Below, piece after piece: positions 8,413 to 16,224 of a stretch of 64,000 nucleotides of DNA. The DNA comes from Streptomyces roseoverticillatus (GTDB lineage Bacteria > Actinomycetota > Actinomycetes > Streptomycetales > Streptomycetaceae): positions 372,001 through 436,000 of the forward strand of contig NZ_JOFL01000001.1 in the NCBI RefSeq assembly GCF_000719265.1. The letters run 5' to 3'. The number at the start of each line of letters is the position of its first letter. Positions within the stretch are counted from its first letter, which is position 1. The notes beneath the pieces are model-generated. The model was not told where the DNA came from, ran no database searches, and saw only the letters and a program-made list of their open reading frames with translations. Made by a program: the position numbers and the translations under genes.

Positions 8413-9243
8413 TCAGCGCGTGGCGTCGAGGATGACCCTCGCCACGAGCGCCGGGTCGTCGTTCATGGGCACGTGCCCGCAGCCCGGCAGCCGGACCAGC
8501 CTCGCCCCGGGGATCACCTGCTTGGCCCGGACGCCCTGGCGGCGCGGCAGCAGCCGGTCGCGCGTGCCCCACGCGACGGTCACGGGGACGTCAGCGATGT
8601 CGTGGGCGAAGAGGACGCCCTGGCCCGCGGCGAGGGTGGGCGCGAAGCCGGTGGCCTCGCGCAGCGCCCGCGTCTCGGCCATCACGGCGTCGGGCGAACG
8701 GCGGCCCGGGCTGGCGTAGATGGTGCCGGTCAGCGCCGCGCGCCCGGCGGCCGTGCGGGCCAGCCGGGCGACGGCCCGCGGCGGCAGCGACTCGGCGCCG
8801 CGCCGCATCGCCCGCAGCATGGTGAAGGCGTAGCGGCGCTCGGCCTCGGTCCAAAAGCCCGCGGGCGAGAGCGTGACCGCGGTCCGTACGAGCTTCTCGT
8901 GCGCGAGCTGCAGGGCCAGCAGCCCGCCGAGGGAGTTGCCCGCGACGTGCGGCCGGTCCAGGTCCAGGGCCTCGAACAGCGCTCTGAGGACGGGGACCAC
9001 GCCGCGCAGGTCGTAGGTGACGCCGTCCGGGAGCGCGGGCGAACTGCCGAAGCCGGGCAGGTCGACGGCGATGACGTCGCGCTCCGCGGCGAGGATGCCC
9101 GCGACCGGGTCCCACGCCTGCAGGTGGTGGCCGATGCCGTGCAGGAGCACCAATGGCTCCCCGCCACCGAGCCGTTCGTAGGACACCTCCGCCGTCCGCC
9201 GTCCGGCGGGGGTGTCGATGGGGAAGACGACCGTGTCGGCCAT
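8413..9243 (-). CDS. Alpha/beta-hydrolase
   Basis: A 276-residue serine hydrolase. The oxyanion segment is LVLLHGIGHHLQAW, the nucleophile elbow GNSLGG (Ser about residue 103), the acid WGTRDRLLP and the catalytic His GCGHVPMNDDP near the C-terminus. No signal peptide is seen, so it is probably a cytoplasmic esterase or C-C hydrolase of unknown substrate. It is transcribed divergently from the ECF41-type sigma factor gene; the 105-nt shared region contains GACAGGATGTC (9286-9296), a short palindrome. Confidence 0.9.
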   Translation of the reverse strand: MADTVVFPIDTPAGRRTAEVSYERLGGGEPLVLLHGIGHHLQAWDPVAGILAAERDVIAVDLPGFGSSPALPDGVTYDLRGVVPVLRALFEALDLDRPHVAGNSLGGLLALQLAHEKLVRTAVTLSPAGFWTEAERRYAFTMLRAMRRGAESLPPRAVARLARTAAGRAALTGTIYASPGRRSPDAVMAETRALREATGFAPTLAAGQGVLFAHDIADVPVTVAWGTRDRLLPRRQGVRAKQVIPGARLVRLPGCGHVPMNDDPALVARVILDATR

Positions 9244-9348
9244 GCGTGGCTCCTCGTCATCCTGGGGTGACCGGTGAGGTATTGAGACAGGATGTCAGTA
9301 AGAGTTACCGCAGGGTAGACCTTGTGCGAAGAGCCGTACGATGGCCCG

Positions 9349-10233
9349 GTGACCGTACGTGACACCGCCGTCGACGCCTTCGAGGAACACCGCTCCGTCC
9401 TGACGGGGGTGGCCTACCGCATGCTCGGCCGCGTCACCGACGCCGAGGACGTCGTCCAGGAGGCGTGGCTGCGCTGGTCCGGCGCCGACCGGGAGGACGT
9501 GCGCGACCCGCGCGGCTATCTCGTGCGGGTCACCGCCCGGCTGGCCGTCGACCGGCTGCGCCAGGTCCAGGCGCGGCGCGAGGCGTACGTGGGTCCCTGG
9601 CTGCCCGAGCCGATCGCCACCGACTACGGCCCGGCCGTCCCGGACACCGCCGAGCAGGCGGTGCTGGCGGACTCGGTCTCGCTCGCCGTACTCGTGGTCC
9701 TGGAGTCCCTGTCACCGCTGGAGCGGGCGGTCTTCGTACTGCGGGAAGCCTTCGGCTTCCCCTTCGGCGAAATCGCCGTCACTCTCAACCGCTCGGAGGC
9801 GTCCGTGCGGCAGCTCGCGAGCCGGGCCCGCCGCCATGTCGACGAGCGCAGACCGCGGTTCACCGTGGACCCGGCCGAGCAGCGCGACCTCACCGAGAAG
9901 TTCCTCGCGGCGGCCACGGGCGGCAGCATCGGGAACCTGCTGGAGCTGCTCGCGCCCGACGTGCGGCTGGTCGGCGACAGCGGCGGCAAGGCCAAGGCGC
10001 CGCTGCGCGTCATCGAGACCGCGGACAAGGTCGGGCGCTTCCTGTACGCGGTGGCGCAGCAGCCCCTGCCGGGACGGGAGGCTCGTTTCATGGAGATCAA
10101 CGGCCGTCCGGGCCTCCTCGTCCTGTCCGGGGGACGCCCGGATACCGCGCTCAGCCTCGAGGTGGCGGACGGCCGGATCACGACGGTCTACCTGGTGCGC
10201 AACCCTCACAAGCTGGGCGGCCTGGCCGTCTAG
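9349..10233 (+). CDS. ECF41-type RNA polymerase sigma factor (SigJ-like)
   Basis: This 294-residue protein has sigma-70 region 2 (VAYRMLGRVTDAEDVVQEAWLRW), a linker with WLPEP, region 4 (SPLERAVFVLREAFGFPFGEIA) and a C-terminal SnoaL/NTF2-like domain (about 185-294). In ECF41 sigmas this extension replaces the anti-sigma factor and sets activity. Its diagnostic motifs are present in variant form: GDSGGKAKAP (DGGGK motif) and RNPHKL near the end (NPDKL motif). GTG 9349 was chosen because it begins the conserved region; a TTG at 9322 is an in-frame alternative. The usual COE-type partner gene is not adjacent. The divergent alpha/beta hydrolase or convergent SDR may take its place. Confidence 0.9.
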   Translation: MTVRDTAVDAFEEHRSVLTGVAYRMLGRVTDAEDVVQEAWLRWSGADREDVRDPRGYLVRVTARLAVDRLRQVQARREAYVGPWLPEPIATDYGPAVPDTAEQAVLADSVSLAVLVVLESLSPLERAVFVLREAFGFPFGEIAVTLNRSEASVRQLASRARRHVDERRPRFTVDPAEQRDLTEKFLAAATGGSIGNLLELLAPDVRLVGDSGGKAKAPLRVIETADKVGRFLYAVAQQPLPGREARFMEINGRPGLLVLSGGRPDTALSLEVADGRITTVYLVRNPHKLGGLAV

Positions 10234-10241
10234 CCGGCCGC

Positions 10242-10988
10242 CTACAGGCCGCCGGCCACCCGCAGCACCGCGCCCGTCGTGTACGACGCCTCCGGCGACA
10301 GCAGCCACGCCACCGCCCCCGCGACCTCGTCGGGCATGCCGGCCCGGCGCATGGGCACGACGGCGGCCTTGTGCTTCGGCCGGTCGGGGTCGCCCATCGA
10401 CGCGTGGATGTCCGTGACGATCAGCCCGGGCTGTACGGAGTTGACGCGTATGCCCTCCTCGGCGAGTTCCTTGGACAGGCCCATGGTCATCGCGTCGACG
10501 GCCGCCTTGCTCGCCGCGTAGTGCACGTACTCGCCGGGGCTGCCGAGGGTGGCCGCGCCCGAGGAGATGTTCACGATCGCACCGCCCCCGCCGCCGTGCC
10601 GGGTCGACATCTCCAGGGCCGCGCGGCGGGCGCATATCAGAGCGCCCGTCACGTTCACGTCGATGACCCGGCGCATCCGCTCCACCGGCGTCTGCGTGAA
10701 CCGGCCGAGCAGGCCCGTGACGCCGGCGTTGTTGACCAGGCCCGTGACCGGGCCCAGCTCCGCGCGCACCGTGTCGAACAGTTCGTCGACCTGGCTCTCC
10801 ACGCTGGTGTCGGCCTGGACGACCACGCAGCGGACACCCTCGGCGCGCACCTCTTCGGCCGTCGCCTCAGCGGCTTCACGCGCGCGTTCGTAACCGATGC
10901 CCACGCTGTGGCCCGCGCGTGCGAGCCGCACCGCGACCGCCGCGCCGATCCCCCGGCCGCCTCCCGTGACCACCGTGACCTGATCCAT
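10242..10988 (-). CDS. SDR-family oxidoreductase (FabG-like)
   Basis: A 248-residue classical short-chain dehydrogenase. The cofactor motif TGGGRGIG is at residues 8-15, NNAG follows in LVNNAGVTG, and the catalytic Ser/Tyr/Lys set is in NISSGAA and YVHYAASKAAVDAM. It reads like a 3-oxoacyl-ACP-reductase or glucose-dehydrogenase type that uses NAD(P)H; the true substrate cannot be told. Start ATG 10988 follows GAGGGG; a longer frame exists but lacks conservation. It converges on the sigma factor with 8 nt between stops. Confidence 0.9.
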   Translation of the reverse strand: MDQVTVVTGGGRGIGAAVAVRLARAGHSVGIGYERAREAAEATAEEVRAEGVRCVVVQADTSVESQVDELFDTVRAELGPVTGLVNNAGVTGLLGRFTQTPVERMRRVIDVNVTGALICARRAALEMSTRHGGGGGAIVNISSGAATLGSPGEYVHYAASKAAVDAMTMGLSKELAEEGIRVNSVQPGLIVTDIHASMGDPDRPKHKAAVVPMRRAGMPDEVAGAVAWLLSPEASYTTGAVLRVAGGL

Positions 10989-11047
10989 CGCCCCGTACCC
11001 CTCGCCTGTGTCTTCCTGTGTCTCCCACCCGTACGGTAATCGGGGCA

Positions 11048-11082
11048 TTGGTCTTGACCAAGTCCGGGCACCGTCCTATGGT
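11048..11082 (+). promoter_or_regulatory. Promoter of the GntR gene with a DasR-like palindromic operator over its -35
   Basis: TTGACC (11054-11059) and TATGGT (11077-11082) are separated by exactly 17 nt, a near-consensus vegetative promoter. A perfect dyad, TTGGTCTTGACCAA (11048-11061), overlaps the -35. Its TGGTCT..GACCA core resembles the operator of HutC-type GntR repressors such as DasR. I infer autoregulation or control by a DasR-like protein. Confidence 0.75.
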
Positions 11083-11141
11083 CGCCATACTGCAACAACC
11101 TTTAATAAAGAAGCGCGCAAAATGCTTTGCGGAGGATCAGG

Positions 11142-11885
11142 GTGGGGACCACGCAGCTCGACACGGTGCCGGAGCCGAAGTACTGGCACCTGAAGACCGT
11201 GCTCAGCGAGGCGCTCGACTCCGAGTTCGCGGTGGGTGAGATCCTGCCGAACGAGCGGGAGCTCGCCGCCCGGTTCGGCGTCGCACGGGCCACGCTCCGG
11301 CAGGCGCTCGAACAACTGGAGCTCGAAGGGCGGCTGCAGCGCCGCCGCGGCGTCGGCACCACCGTCGCCCCGCCCCGCGTGGGCGTGGCCGTCGGTGACG
11401 CCGAGCAGGCCTGGCCGGGTACCGCCGCGGACTCCTGGCAGGCCGTCGACTGCCAGGAGGCGGCCCCGCCCGCGGCCGTCGCCCGGCTGCTGGGCACGCC
11501 CGCCGGGCGGCCGGTGCACACCGTCCGCCGGATCCGCCGGACGCACGGCCAGCCCGTCGCCGCCGAACTGCTCTACGTGCCGGGGCACTCCGTCCCCGGC
11601 CTCGCCGCGATCGACACCGCGCCGGGCGCCGCCCGCGCCCGGACGGTCCTGCGCGAGCTGCAGCGCCTCGCCCTGGACGGCCAGGACCGCGCGGTGGAGC
11701 TGGGCTCGGCCCGCGCCGAGGACGCCAAGCAGCTCGACCGGCTGCCCGGCGCGCCCGTCCTCCTCGTCACCACGCGCTACTTCGCCGAGGGCGCGACCGC
11801 GGCCGTGGCCGTCGCGACCTACCGGGCGGACACCTGCCGGCTCACCTTCGGTGAGACCGGGGTGCAGCTCCTCGCCGCCGGCTGA
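11142..11885 (+). CDS. GntR-family transcriptional regulator, HutC subfamily (UTRA domain)
   Basis: This 247-residue protein has an N-terminal winged helix (about 15-75: ILPNERELAARFGVARATLRQALEQLELEGRLQRRRGVGT) and a C-terminal UTRA effector domain (about 95-240) with the expected GRPVHTVRRIRRTHGQPVAAE core. HutC-type regulators sense sugars, sugar phosphates or amino-acid derivatives; the ligand here is unknown. Start GTG 11142 follows GGAGG with a 6-nt gap. A perfect TTGGTC-TT-GACCAA operator overlaps the promoter -35. It converges on a ROK regulator gene. Confidence 0.9.
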   Translation: MGTTQLDTVPEPKYWHLKTVLSEALDSEFAVGEILPNERELAARFGVARATLRQALEQLELEGRLQRRRGVGTTVAPPRVGVAVGDAEQAWPGTAADSWQAVDCQEAAPPAAVARLLGTPAGRPVHTVRRIRRTHGQPVAAELLYVPGHSVPGLAAIDTAPGAARARTVLRELQRLALDGQDRAVELGSARAEDAKQLDRLPGAPVLLVTTRYFAEGATAAVAVATYRADTCRLTFGETGVQLLAAG

Positions 11886-11933
11886 CGGTTCCTCCGGCGG
11901 TTCGCACAGGACGCTCCGGTGACGGGCGGGTTC

Positions 11934-11981
11934 GCATGCCGCCGGACCCTCGCCGCGGTGGCTCGACGCCATGGCGGCGGG
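11934..11981 (+). repeat. Dispersed stem-loop repeat, B type (copy 5)
   Basis: This 48-bp relative of the A-type repeat begins GCATGCCGCCGGACCCTCGCCGC and ends with a CCATGGCGGCGGG block. It lies between the convergent GntR and ROK genes. A half copy in inverted orientation (CCCCGGCGGTGCCGAAC) follows near 12056-12073. Confidence 0.65.
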
Positions 11982-12111
11982 TTCTTGTACCGGCTGGAGG
12001 CCGGGCCCGAGACAGGACGGCTGTGCGGCCCCGGACGCGGAGCTGCCGTGGCAATCCCCGGCGGTGCCGAACCGCCGGACGGGCCGAGCGGGCTGCTCCC
12101 CACCGTCCCGC

Positions 12112-13293
12112 TCACCGCCGTGCGGTGACCGTGCTCTCCACCGCGAACAGCTGCTTCTCCACGTGGTCGAGGGCCAGGCGCAGCGCCCCCGTGGCCACCG
12201 CCGCCTCGCCGAGCATCGACTGCACCACCTGCGGCGGCCGCAGGCAGTAGCGGGCCAGCTCCGTGCGCAGCGGCTCCAGGACGCCGCTGAGGCCCGCCGC
12301 CCAACCGCCGACGACGACCAGCTCGGGGTCGAGGGCCAGCACCAACGCGGCCACGTCGTGCACCAGCCTGCGCATGAAGCGCTCCACGGCCGCGGCGGCC
12401 CGCTCGTCGCCCTCGCGCGCGAGCGCGAAGACGCGCGCCACCTGCGCCTCGTCCAGCGGGTGCAGCGGCTCGCCCGTCGTGGACAGCACTTCTTCCGGGG
12501 TGGCCTCGCGGCCCAGCAGGTGCAGGGCGCCGATCTCGCCGGCCGCGCCCCCGAAGCCGCGGTGCAGCCGCCCGCCGATCAGGGAGCCGGCCCCGGGGCT
12601 GAGCCCCGCCAGGACGAAGACGACATCGTCGGAGCCGGTGGCCGCGCCCTTCCAGTGCTCGGCCACGGCGGCGGCGTTCGCGTCGTTCTCCACGAGGACC
12701 GGGCAGCGGAACGAGCGGCGCAGCCGCTCCCCCAGCGGCAGGCCCGTCCAGCCGGGGAGCGCCGTGCCCAGCCGCACCGTGCCGTCGGCCTCGACGATGC
12801 CCGGGCTGGCCACGCCGACGGCGCGCAGCCCGCTGCGCGGCACGCCCGAGCGCGCCAGCAGGTCGGCGACGGCGTCGCGCACGCGGTCCAGCCGCTCGTC
12901 CGCCGGGGCCGTCTCCGCGACGTCCACGGACTCCGAGCCCGTGACGCGCCCGCTCAGATCCGCCATCAGGGTGGCGATCCGGTGCGGCCCGATCTCGATG
13001 CCGAGCAGGTGGCCCGCCTCGACGCGGAAGCGGAAGCGGCGCGCGGGCCGGCCCTGGCGGCGGGCCTCGCCCTCCTCGGCGGGGGCCTCCACCACCAGGC
13101 CTGACTCCATCAGGCCCTCGACCACGCCCTCCACGGTCGGCCGGGACAGGCCGGTGACCTTGACCAGGTCCGTGAGGGTGGGCGCGGCGCCGAGCGGGGA
13201 CGCCGGGGACGCGGCCGTGCGGAGCGCGTGCAGCACGACGGCCGAGTTGATCCGCCGCAGCAGGGACGGGTCCCCGCCGGTGAGCCGCCCCAA
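12112..13293 (-). CDS. ROK-family transcriptional regulator
   Basis: This 393-residue protein has an N-terminal winged-helix DNA-binding domain (LTDLVKVTGLSRPTVEGVVEGLMESGLV, about 38-65) and a ROK sugar-kinase-fold domain (LLGIEIGPHRIATLMADLSG, then VLVENDANAAAVAEHW, then the VVVGG segment near 335). The CxCGxxGC zinc motif of classical ROK proteins is not seen, so sugar binding may be atypical. It probably controls carbohydrate uptake. I accept the TTG start at 13293 because GAGGAGG lies 9 nt upstream on the minus strand. A CGCGT-TT-ACGCG palindrome just upstream may be its operator. Confidence 0.88.
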   Translation of the reverse strand: MGRLTGGDPSLLRRINSAVVLHALRTAASPASPLGAAPTLTDLVKVTGLSRPTVEGVVEGLMESGLVVEAPAEEGEARRQGRPARRFRFRVEAGHLLGIEIGPHRIATLMADLSGRVTGSESVDVAETAPADERLDRVRDAVADLLARSGVPRSGLRAVGVASPGIVEADGTVRLGTALPGWTGLPLGERLRRSFRCPVLVENDANAAAVAEHWKGAATGSDDVVFVLAGLSPGAGSLIGGRLHRGFGGAAGEIGALHLLGREATPEEVLSTTGEPLHPLDEAQVARVFALAREGDERAAAAVERFMRRLVHDVAALVLALDPELVVVGGWAAGLSGVLEPLRTELARYCLRPPQVVQSMLGEAAVATGALRLALDHVEKQLFAVESTVTARR

Positions 13294-13307
13294 CGTCGCC
13301 GCCTCCT

Positions 13308-13319
13308 CGCGTTTACGCG
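13308..13319. promoter_or_regulatory. Palindrome immediately upstream of the ROK gene
   Basis: CGCGTTTACGCG is a perfect dyad (CGCGT-TT-ACGCG) 14 nt before the TTG start. It is placed where binding would block translation initiation or early elongation. An autoregulatory site is an inference. Confidence 0.45.
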
Positions 13320-13377
13320 TCCTTTGCCTACTGGCCGGATCGTATCGGGTGCGGTGGCCCGCGGCGAGCCTCGGGAC

Positions 13378-14028
13378 TCAGCCTGGGGTCACGAACCCCG
13401 ACTCGTACGCGGCGATCACCGCCTGGGTGCGGTCCCGTGCCCCGAGCTTCGCCAGCACCGCGCTGACGTGCGTCTTCACCGTCTCGGAGCCGAGCGTCAG
13501 GGCCCGGGCGATCTCCGCGTTGGACAGGCCGCGGGCCATGTGGCGCAGCACCTCGGCCTCGCGCGCGGTCAGGGCCGCCCGCTCCATGGCCGCCCGGGCC
13601 CGCTCGTTGCCGCGCCCGGCCGCGAGCCGCCGCAGCGCGGCCGGGAACAGCAGCGAGTCGCCGGCGGCCACCGTGCGGACCGCCTGGACGATCTCGGCGG
13701 GCGCGGAACGCTTGAGGAGGAAGCCGTCCGCGCCGGCGCGCAGCGCGTCGTAGACGTACTCGTCGTTCTCGAAGGTGGTCACGACCAGGATCTTCGGCGG
13801 CCGGTCGACCGTACGGAGGACGGCGCGGGTCGCCTCGATGCCGTCCAGGAGCGGCATCCGGACGTCCATCGCGACGACGTCCGGGCGCAGCTGACGGACC
13901 ATCGGGACCACTGCCGCGCCGTCCGCGGCTTCGCCCGCGACCTCGATGTCGTGCTGTGCTCCGAGGATGGCGCGCAGGCCCGCGCGGACGAGGGGTTCGT
14001 CGTCGACGAGCAGAACAGATATCGGCAC
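13378..14028 (-). CDS. NarL/FixJ-family response regulator
   Basis: A 216-residue regulator. The receiver domain starts ISVLLVDDEPLVRAGLRAIL, the phospho-acceptor Asp lies in VVAMDVRMPLLDG (about residue 53), and conserved Thr and Lys follow in VVTTF and LLKRS. A LuxR-type helix-turn-helix is at the C-terminus (LTAREAEVLRHMARGLSNAEIARALTLGSETVKTHV). GTG 14028 was chosen because it directly precedes the receiver; a start at 14070 would add an unconserved leader. Its kinase is encoded upstream, separated by 141 nt that contain two repeat copies. Confidence 0.92.
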   Translation of the reverse strand: MPISVLLVDDEPLVRAGLRAILGAQHDIEVAGEAADGAAVVPMVRQLRPDVVAMDVRMPLLDGIEATRAVLRTVDRPPKILVVTTFENDEYVYDALRAGADGFLLKRSAPAEIVQAVRTVAAGDSLLFPAALRRLAAGRGNERARAAMERAALTAREAEVLRHMARGLSNAEIARALTLGSETVKTHVSAVLAKLGARDRTQAVIAAYESGFVTPG

Positions 14029-14065
14029 GGGGTCACCATAGATCGTCGTCGCCCGGGCACGGCGC

Positions 14066-14111
14066 GGCACCGCCGGGCCGCCTCGTCGTGGTCATTCGCC
14101 GTCGCGGCGGA
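14066..14111 (+). repeat. Dispersed stem-loop repeat, A type (copy 6), between kinase and regulator genes
   Basis: This 46-bp copy begins GGCACCGCCGGGC, has TCGTCGTGGTC in the middle and ends CGTCGCGGCGGA. It lies in the 141-nt gap between the histidine kinase and response regulator genes. Confidence 0.75.
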
Positions 14112-14119
14112 CGAAACCA

Positions 14120-14154
14120 CCCGCCACGACGGCGAGATCCCGGCGGAGTGTGCG
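14120..14154 (-). repeat. Partial B-type repeat, inverted
   Basis: On the minus strand this reads CACTCCGCCGGGATCTCGCC followed by GTCGTGGCGGG, matching the B-type repeat but shorter. With the A-type copy 9 nt away it forms a head-to-head A/B pair like the one at 59369-59506. Confidence 0.55.
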
Positions 14155-14169
14155 CCCGCCCGGGAGACG

Positions 14170-15378
14170 TCACACCCCCAGCGGGAGCACGGCCCGTACG
14201 CGCCACGTCCCCTCGTGCGCGCCCGTCTCGGCGTGGCCGCCGAGGAGCGCGGCGCGTTCGCGGATGCCCCGCAGCCCGCTGCCGCCGCCGCTGACGGCGC
14301 TGCCCGCGGACCCGGGCAGGGGGTTGCGGATGTCCAGTTCCAGGACGTCCGCGCGGACCGCTATGCGCAGCGAGACCGGCACGGGGCCCGCGTGCCGCAC
14401 CACGTTGGTGAGCGCTTCCTGGGCGATGCGGTAGCCCTCGCGCGACACCGGGCCCGGCACGGTCTCCAGGGCGCCGGTGACGTCGGCGGTGACCTCGGCG
14501 CCGGAGCCGCGGGCGGCGGTGAGCAGCCGTTCGATGTCCGTCAGGGCCGGGCGTCCCGCCGCCGGTCCGGGCGCGTCCTCCCGCAGGACCGCGAGGACGC
14601 GCTCCAGGTCCTCCAGCGCGTGCCGGCCCGTCTCCTCGATGGCGGCCAGGGCCTGTTCGGTGAAGGCGGGCGAGCCCGCCGCGCGCGCCGCGCCCGCCTG
14701 CACCACCGCGACCGTCAGCGCGTGCCCGACCGAGTCGTGGAGCTCGCGGGCGAGCCGGTTGTGCTCCAGCAGCCGTTCCGTGCGCTCCTCCAGCGCGGCC
14801 AGCCGCTCGGCCGCGGACGGGCCGAGGAGCGCTCGCGCGGCGCGCGCCTGCAGCTCCCCCGCCAGGACGACGAAGGCGAGGAGGAGCACGGGCACGAGCA
14901 GGCCCAGGACGGCGTACGACCAATGGCCCGGCCCGGCGGTCCACAGCGGCATGCGCACCACGCCGTCGCCCGCGGCACTGCTGACGAGCTTCACCGCCAG
15001 CGTCGGCGCGTGGACCGAGAGGAACGCGGTCGCCACACCCGCTTCGTACCGCACCATCAGCCACATCGCCGTCCGCCGGCGGTCCGTCCAGGAAGCCGAG
15101 CGCGCGGGCGTGAAGTGCGGCTGCGGACCCTTCCTCCCCGCCGGGAACAGCAGCAACTGCGCCTGCATGCCCTCCGAGAGCCGCACCCCCGGGACCATGG
15201 CCGCCACCGCCAGGAAGGGCAGGGGCAGCACGAGCAGCCAGGCGCCCGCCGGGCTGTTGACGTTGCCGAGCCCGGGCGTCACGAACGCGAACACGGTGGC
15301 GACGACGGCCGCCATCACGAGGTGCAGCCAGCGGGTATACGTGACCGCGCGGATCACCGGGCGCAGGGGAACGATCAT
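14170..15378 (-). CDS. Sensor histidine kinase, NarL-partner type (HisKA_3)
   Basis: This 402-residue membrane kinase has several hydrophobic helices in residues 1-210 (for example LHLVMAAVVATVFAFV and YAVLGLLVPVLLLAFVVLAG). A dimerisation segment carries the phospho-His in LARELHDSVGHALTVAVVQAG, followed by a HATPase domain with AQEALTNVVRHAG (N box) and GSGLRGIRERAALLGG (G box). It most likely phosphorylates the downstream response regulator. Start ATG 15378 follows GGATG. It is divergent from an ABC exporter, which is the probable target of the pair. Confidence 0.92.
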   Translation of the reverse strand: MIVPLRPVIRAVTYTRWLHLVMAAVVATVFAFVTPGLGNVNSPAGAWLLVLPLPFLAVAAMVPGVRLSEGMQAQLLLFPAGRKGPQPHFTPARSASWTDRRRTAMWLMVRYEAGVATAFLSVHAPTLAVKLVSSAAGDGVVRMPLWTAGPGHWSYAVLGLLVPVLLLAFVVLAGELQARAARALLGPSAAERLAALEERTERLLEHNRLARELHDSVGHALTVAVVQAGAARAAGSPAFTEQALAAIEETGRHALEDLERVLAVLREDAPGPAAGRPALTDIERLLTAARGSGAEVTADVTGALETVPGPVSREGYRIAQEALTNVVRHAGPVPVSLRIAVRADVLELDIRNPLPGSAGSAVSGGGSGLRGIRERAALLGGHAETGAHEGTWRVRAVLPLGV

Positions 15379-15418
15379 GGCGTCATCCTTCCAGCGCCCC
15401 GCGCGCCGCGGCCTCCCC

Positions 15419-15444
15419 CGCGTGGGGGAGACGATCCCCACGCG
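15419..15444. promoter_or_regulatory. Inverted repeat in the kinase/ABC divergent promoter region
   Basis: CGCGTGGGG (15419-15427) and CCCCACGCG (15436-15444) form perfect 9-bp arms around an 8-nt spacer in the 108-nt region between the histidine kinase and ABC genes. This is a good candidate binding site for the linked response regulator, though its G+C richness makes a chance hairpin possible. Confidence 0.5.
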
Positions 15445-15486
15445 AGGGGGAAGCGCCGCCCCCGGCCCGGGCGCGAGCCTTGGGCC

Positions 15487-16224
15487 ATGACCTTGATCGA
15501 GATTCGCGGACTCACCAAGCGGTACGGCCCGGTGTGCGCCCTGGACGGGCTCACCGTGACCGTCCGGCCCGGCCGGGTGACCGGCTTCCTGGGCCCCAAC
15601 GGCGCCGGCAAGTCCACCACTATGCGCATCCTCCTCGGCCTCGACCGGCCCACCTCCGGGACGGCCCTCGTCGGCGGCAGCCCGTACGCCTCGTTCGCCG
15701 AGCCGCTGCGGCACGTCGGCGCGCTGCTGGACGCCTCGGCCGCCCACCCCGCCCGGACCGCCCGCGACCACCTGCTCACCCTCGCCCTCAGCAACCGCAT
15801 CCCCGCCCGCCGCGTCGACGAGGTGCTGGAGGAGACGGGGATCGCGAGCGCGGCCCGGCGGCGCGTGCGCACCTTCTCCTTGGGGATGCGGCAGCGGCTG
15901 GGGCTGGCCGCGGCGCTGCTCGGCGACCCGCCCGTGGTGCTGCTCGACGAACCCGCCAACGGCCTCGACCCGGAGGGCATCCTCCAGCTGCGCCGGCTGG
16001 CCCGCCGCCTGGCCGGGGAGGGGCGGACCGTCCTCCTCTCCAGCCACCTCATGAGCGAGATGGCGCAGACCGCCGACCACCTCGTGGTCCTGGGCCGGGG
16101 CCGGCTGCTGGCCGACGCGCCCCTGGACGAGTTCGTCGGCGGGAGAGCCTCACTGGAAGAGGCCTACTTCGCCCTGACCGCCGGCTCCACCGAGTTCACG
16201 CACCAGGAAGGCACGCCCTCATGA
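15487..16224 (+). CDS. ABC transporter ATP-binding protein
   Basis: A 245-residue ATPase. Walker A is GPNGAGKST (about 38-46), the ABC signature is FSLGMRQRLGLAAAL, Walker B is VVLLDEPANGLDP and the switch His is in SSHLMSEM. It resembles drug or lantibiotic export ATPases of the BcrA/CcmA type. The ATG at 15487 begins the conserved fold directly. The stop overlaps the permease start (ATGA at 16221), giving a coupled two-gene operon. Confidence 0.93.
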   Translation: MTLIEIRGLTKRYGPVCALDGLTVTVRPGRVTGFLGPNGAGKSTTMRILLGLDRPTSGTALVGGSPYASFAEPLRHVGALLDASAAHPARTARDHLLTLALSNRIPARRVDEVLEETGIASAARRRVRTFSLGMRQRLGLAAALLGDPPVVLLDEPANGLDPEGILQLRRLARRLAGEGRTVLLSSHLMSEMAQTADHLVVLGRGRLLADAPLDEFVGGRASLEEAYFALTAGSTEFTHQEGTPS

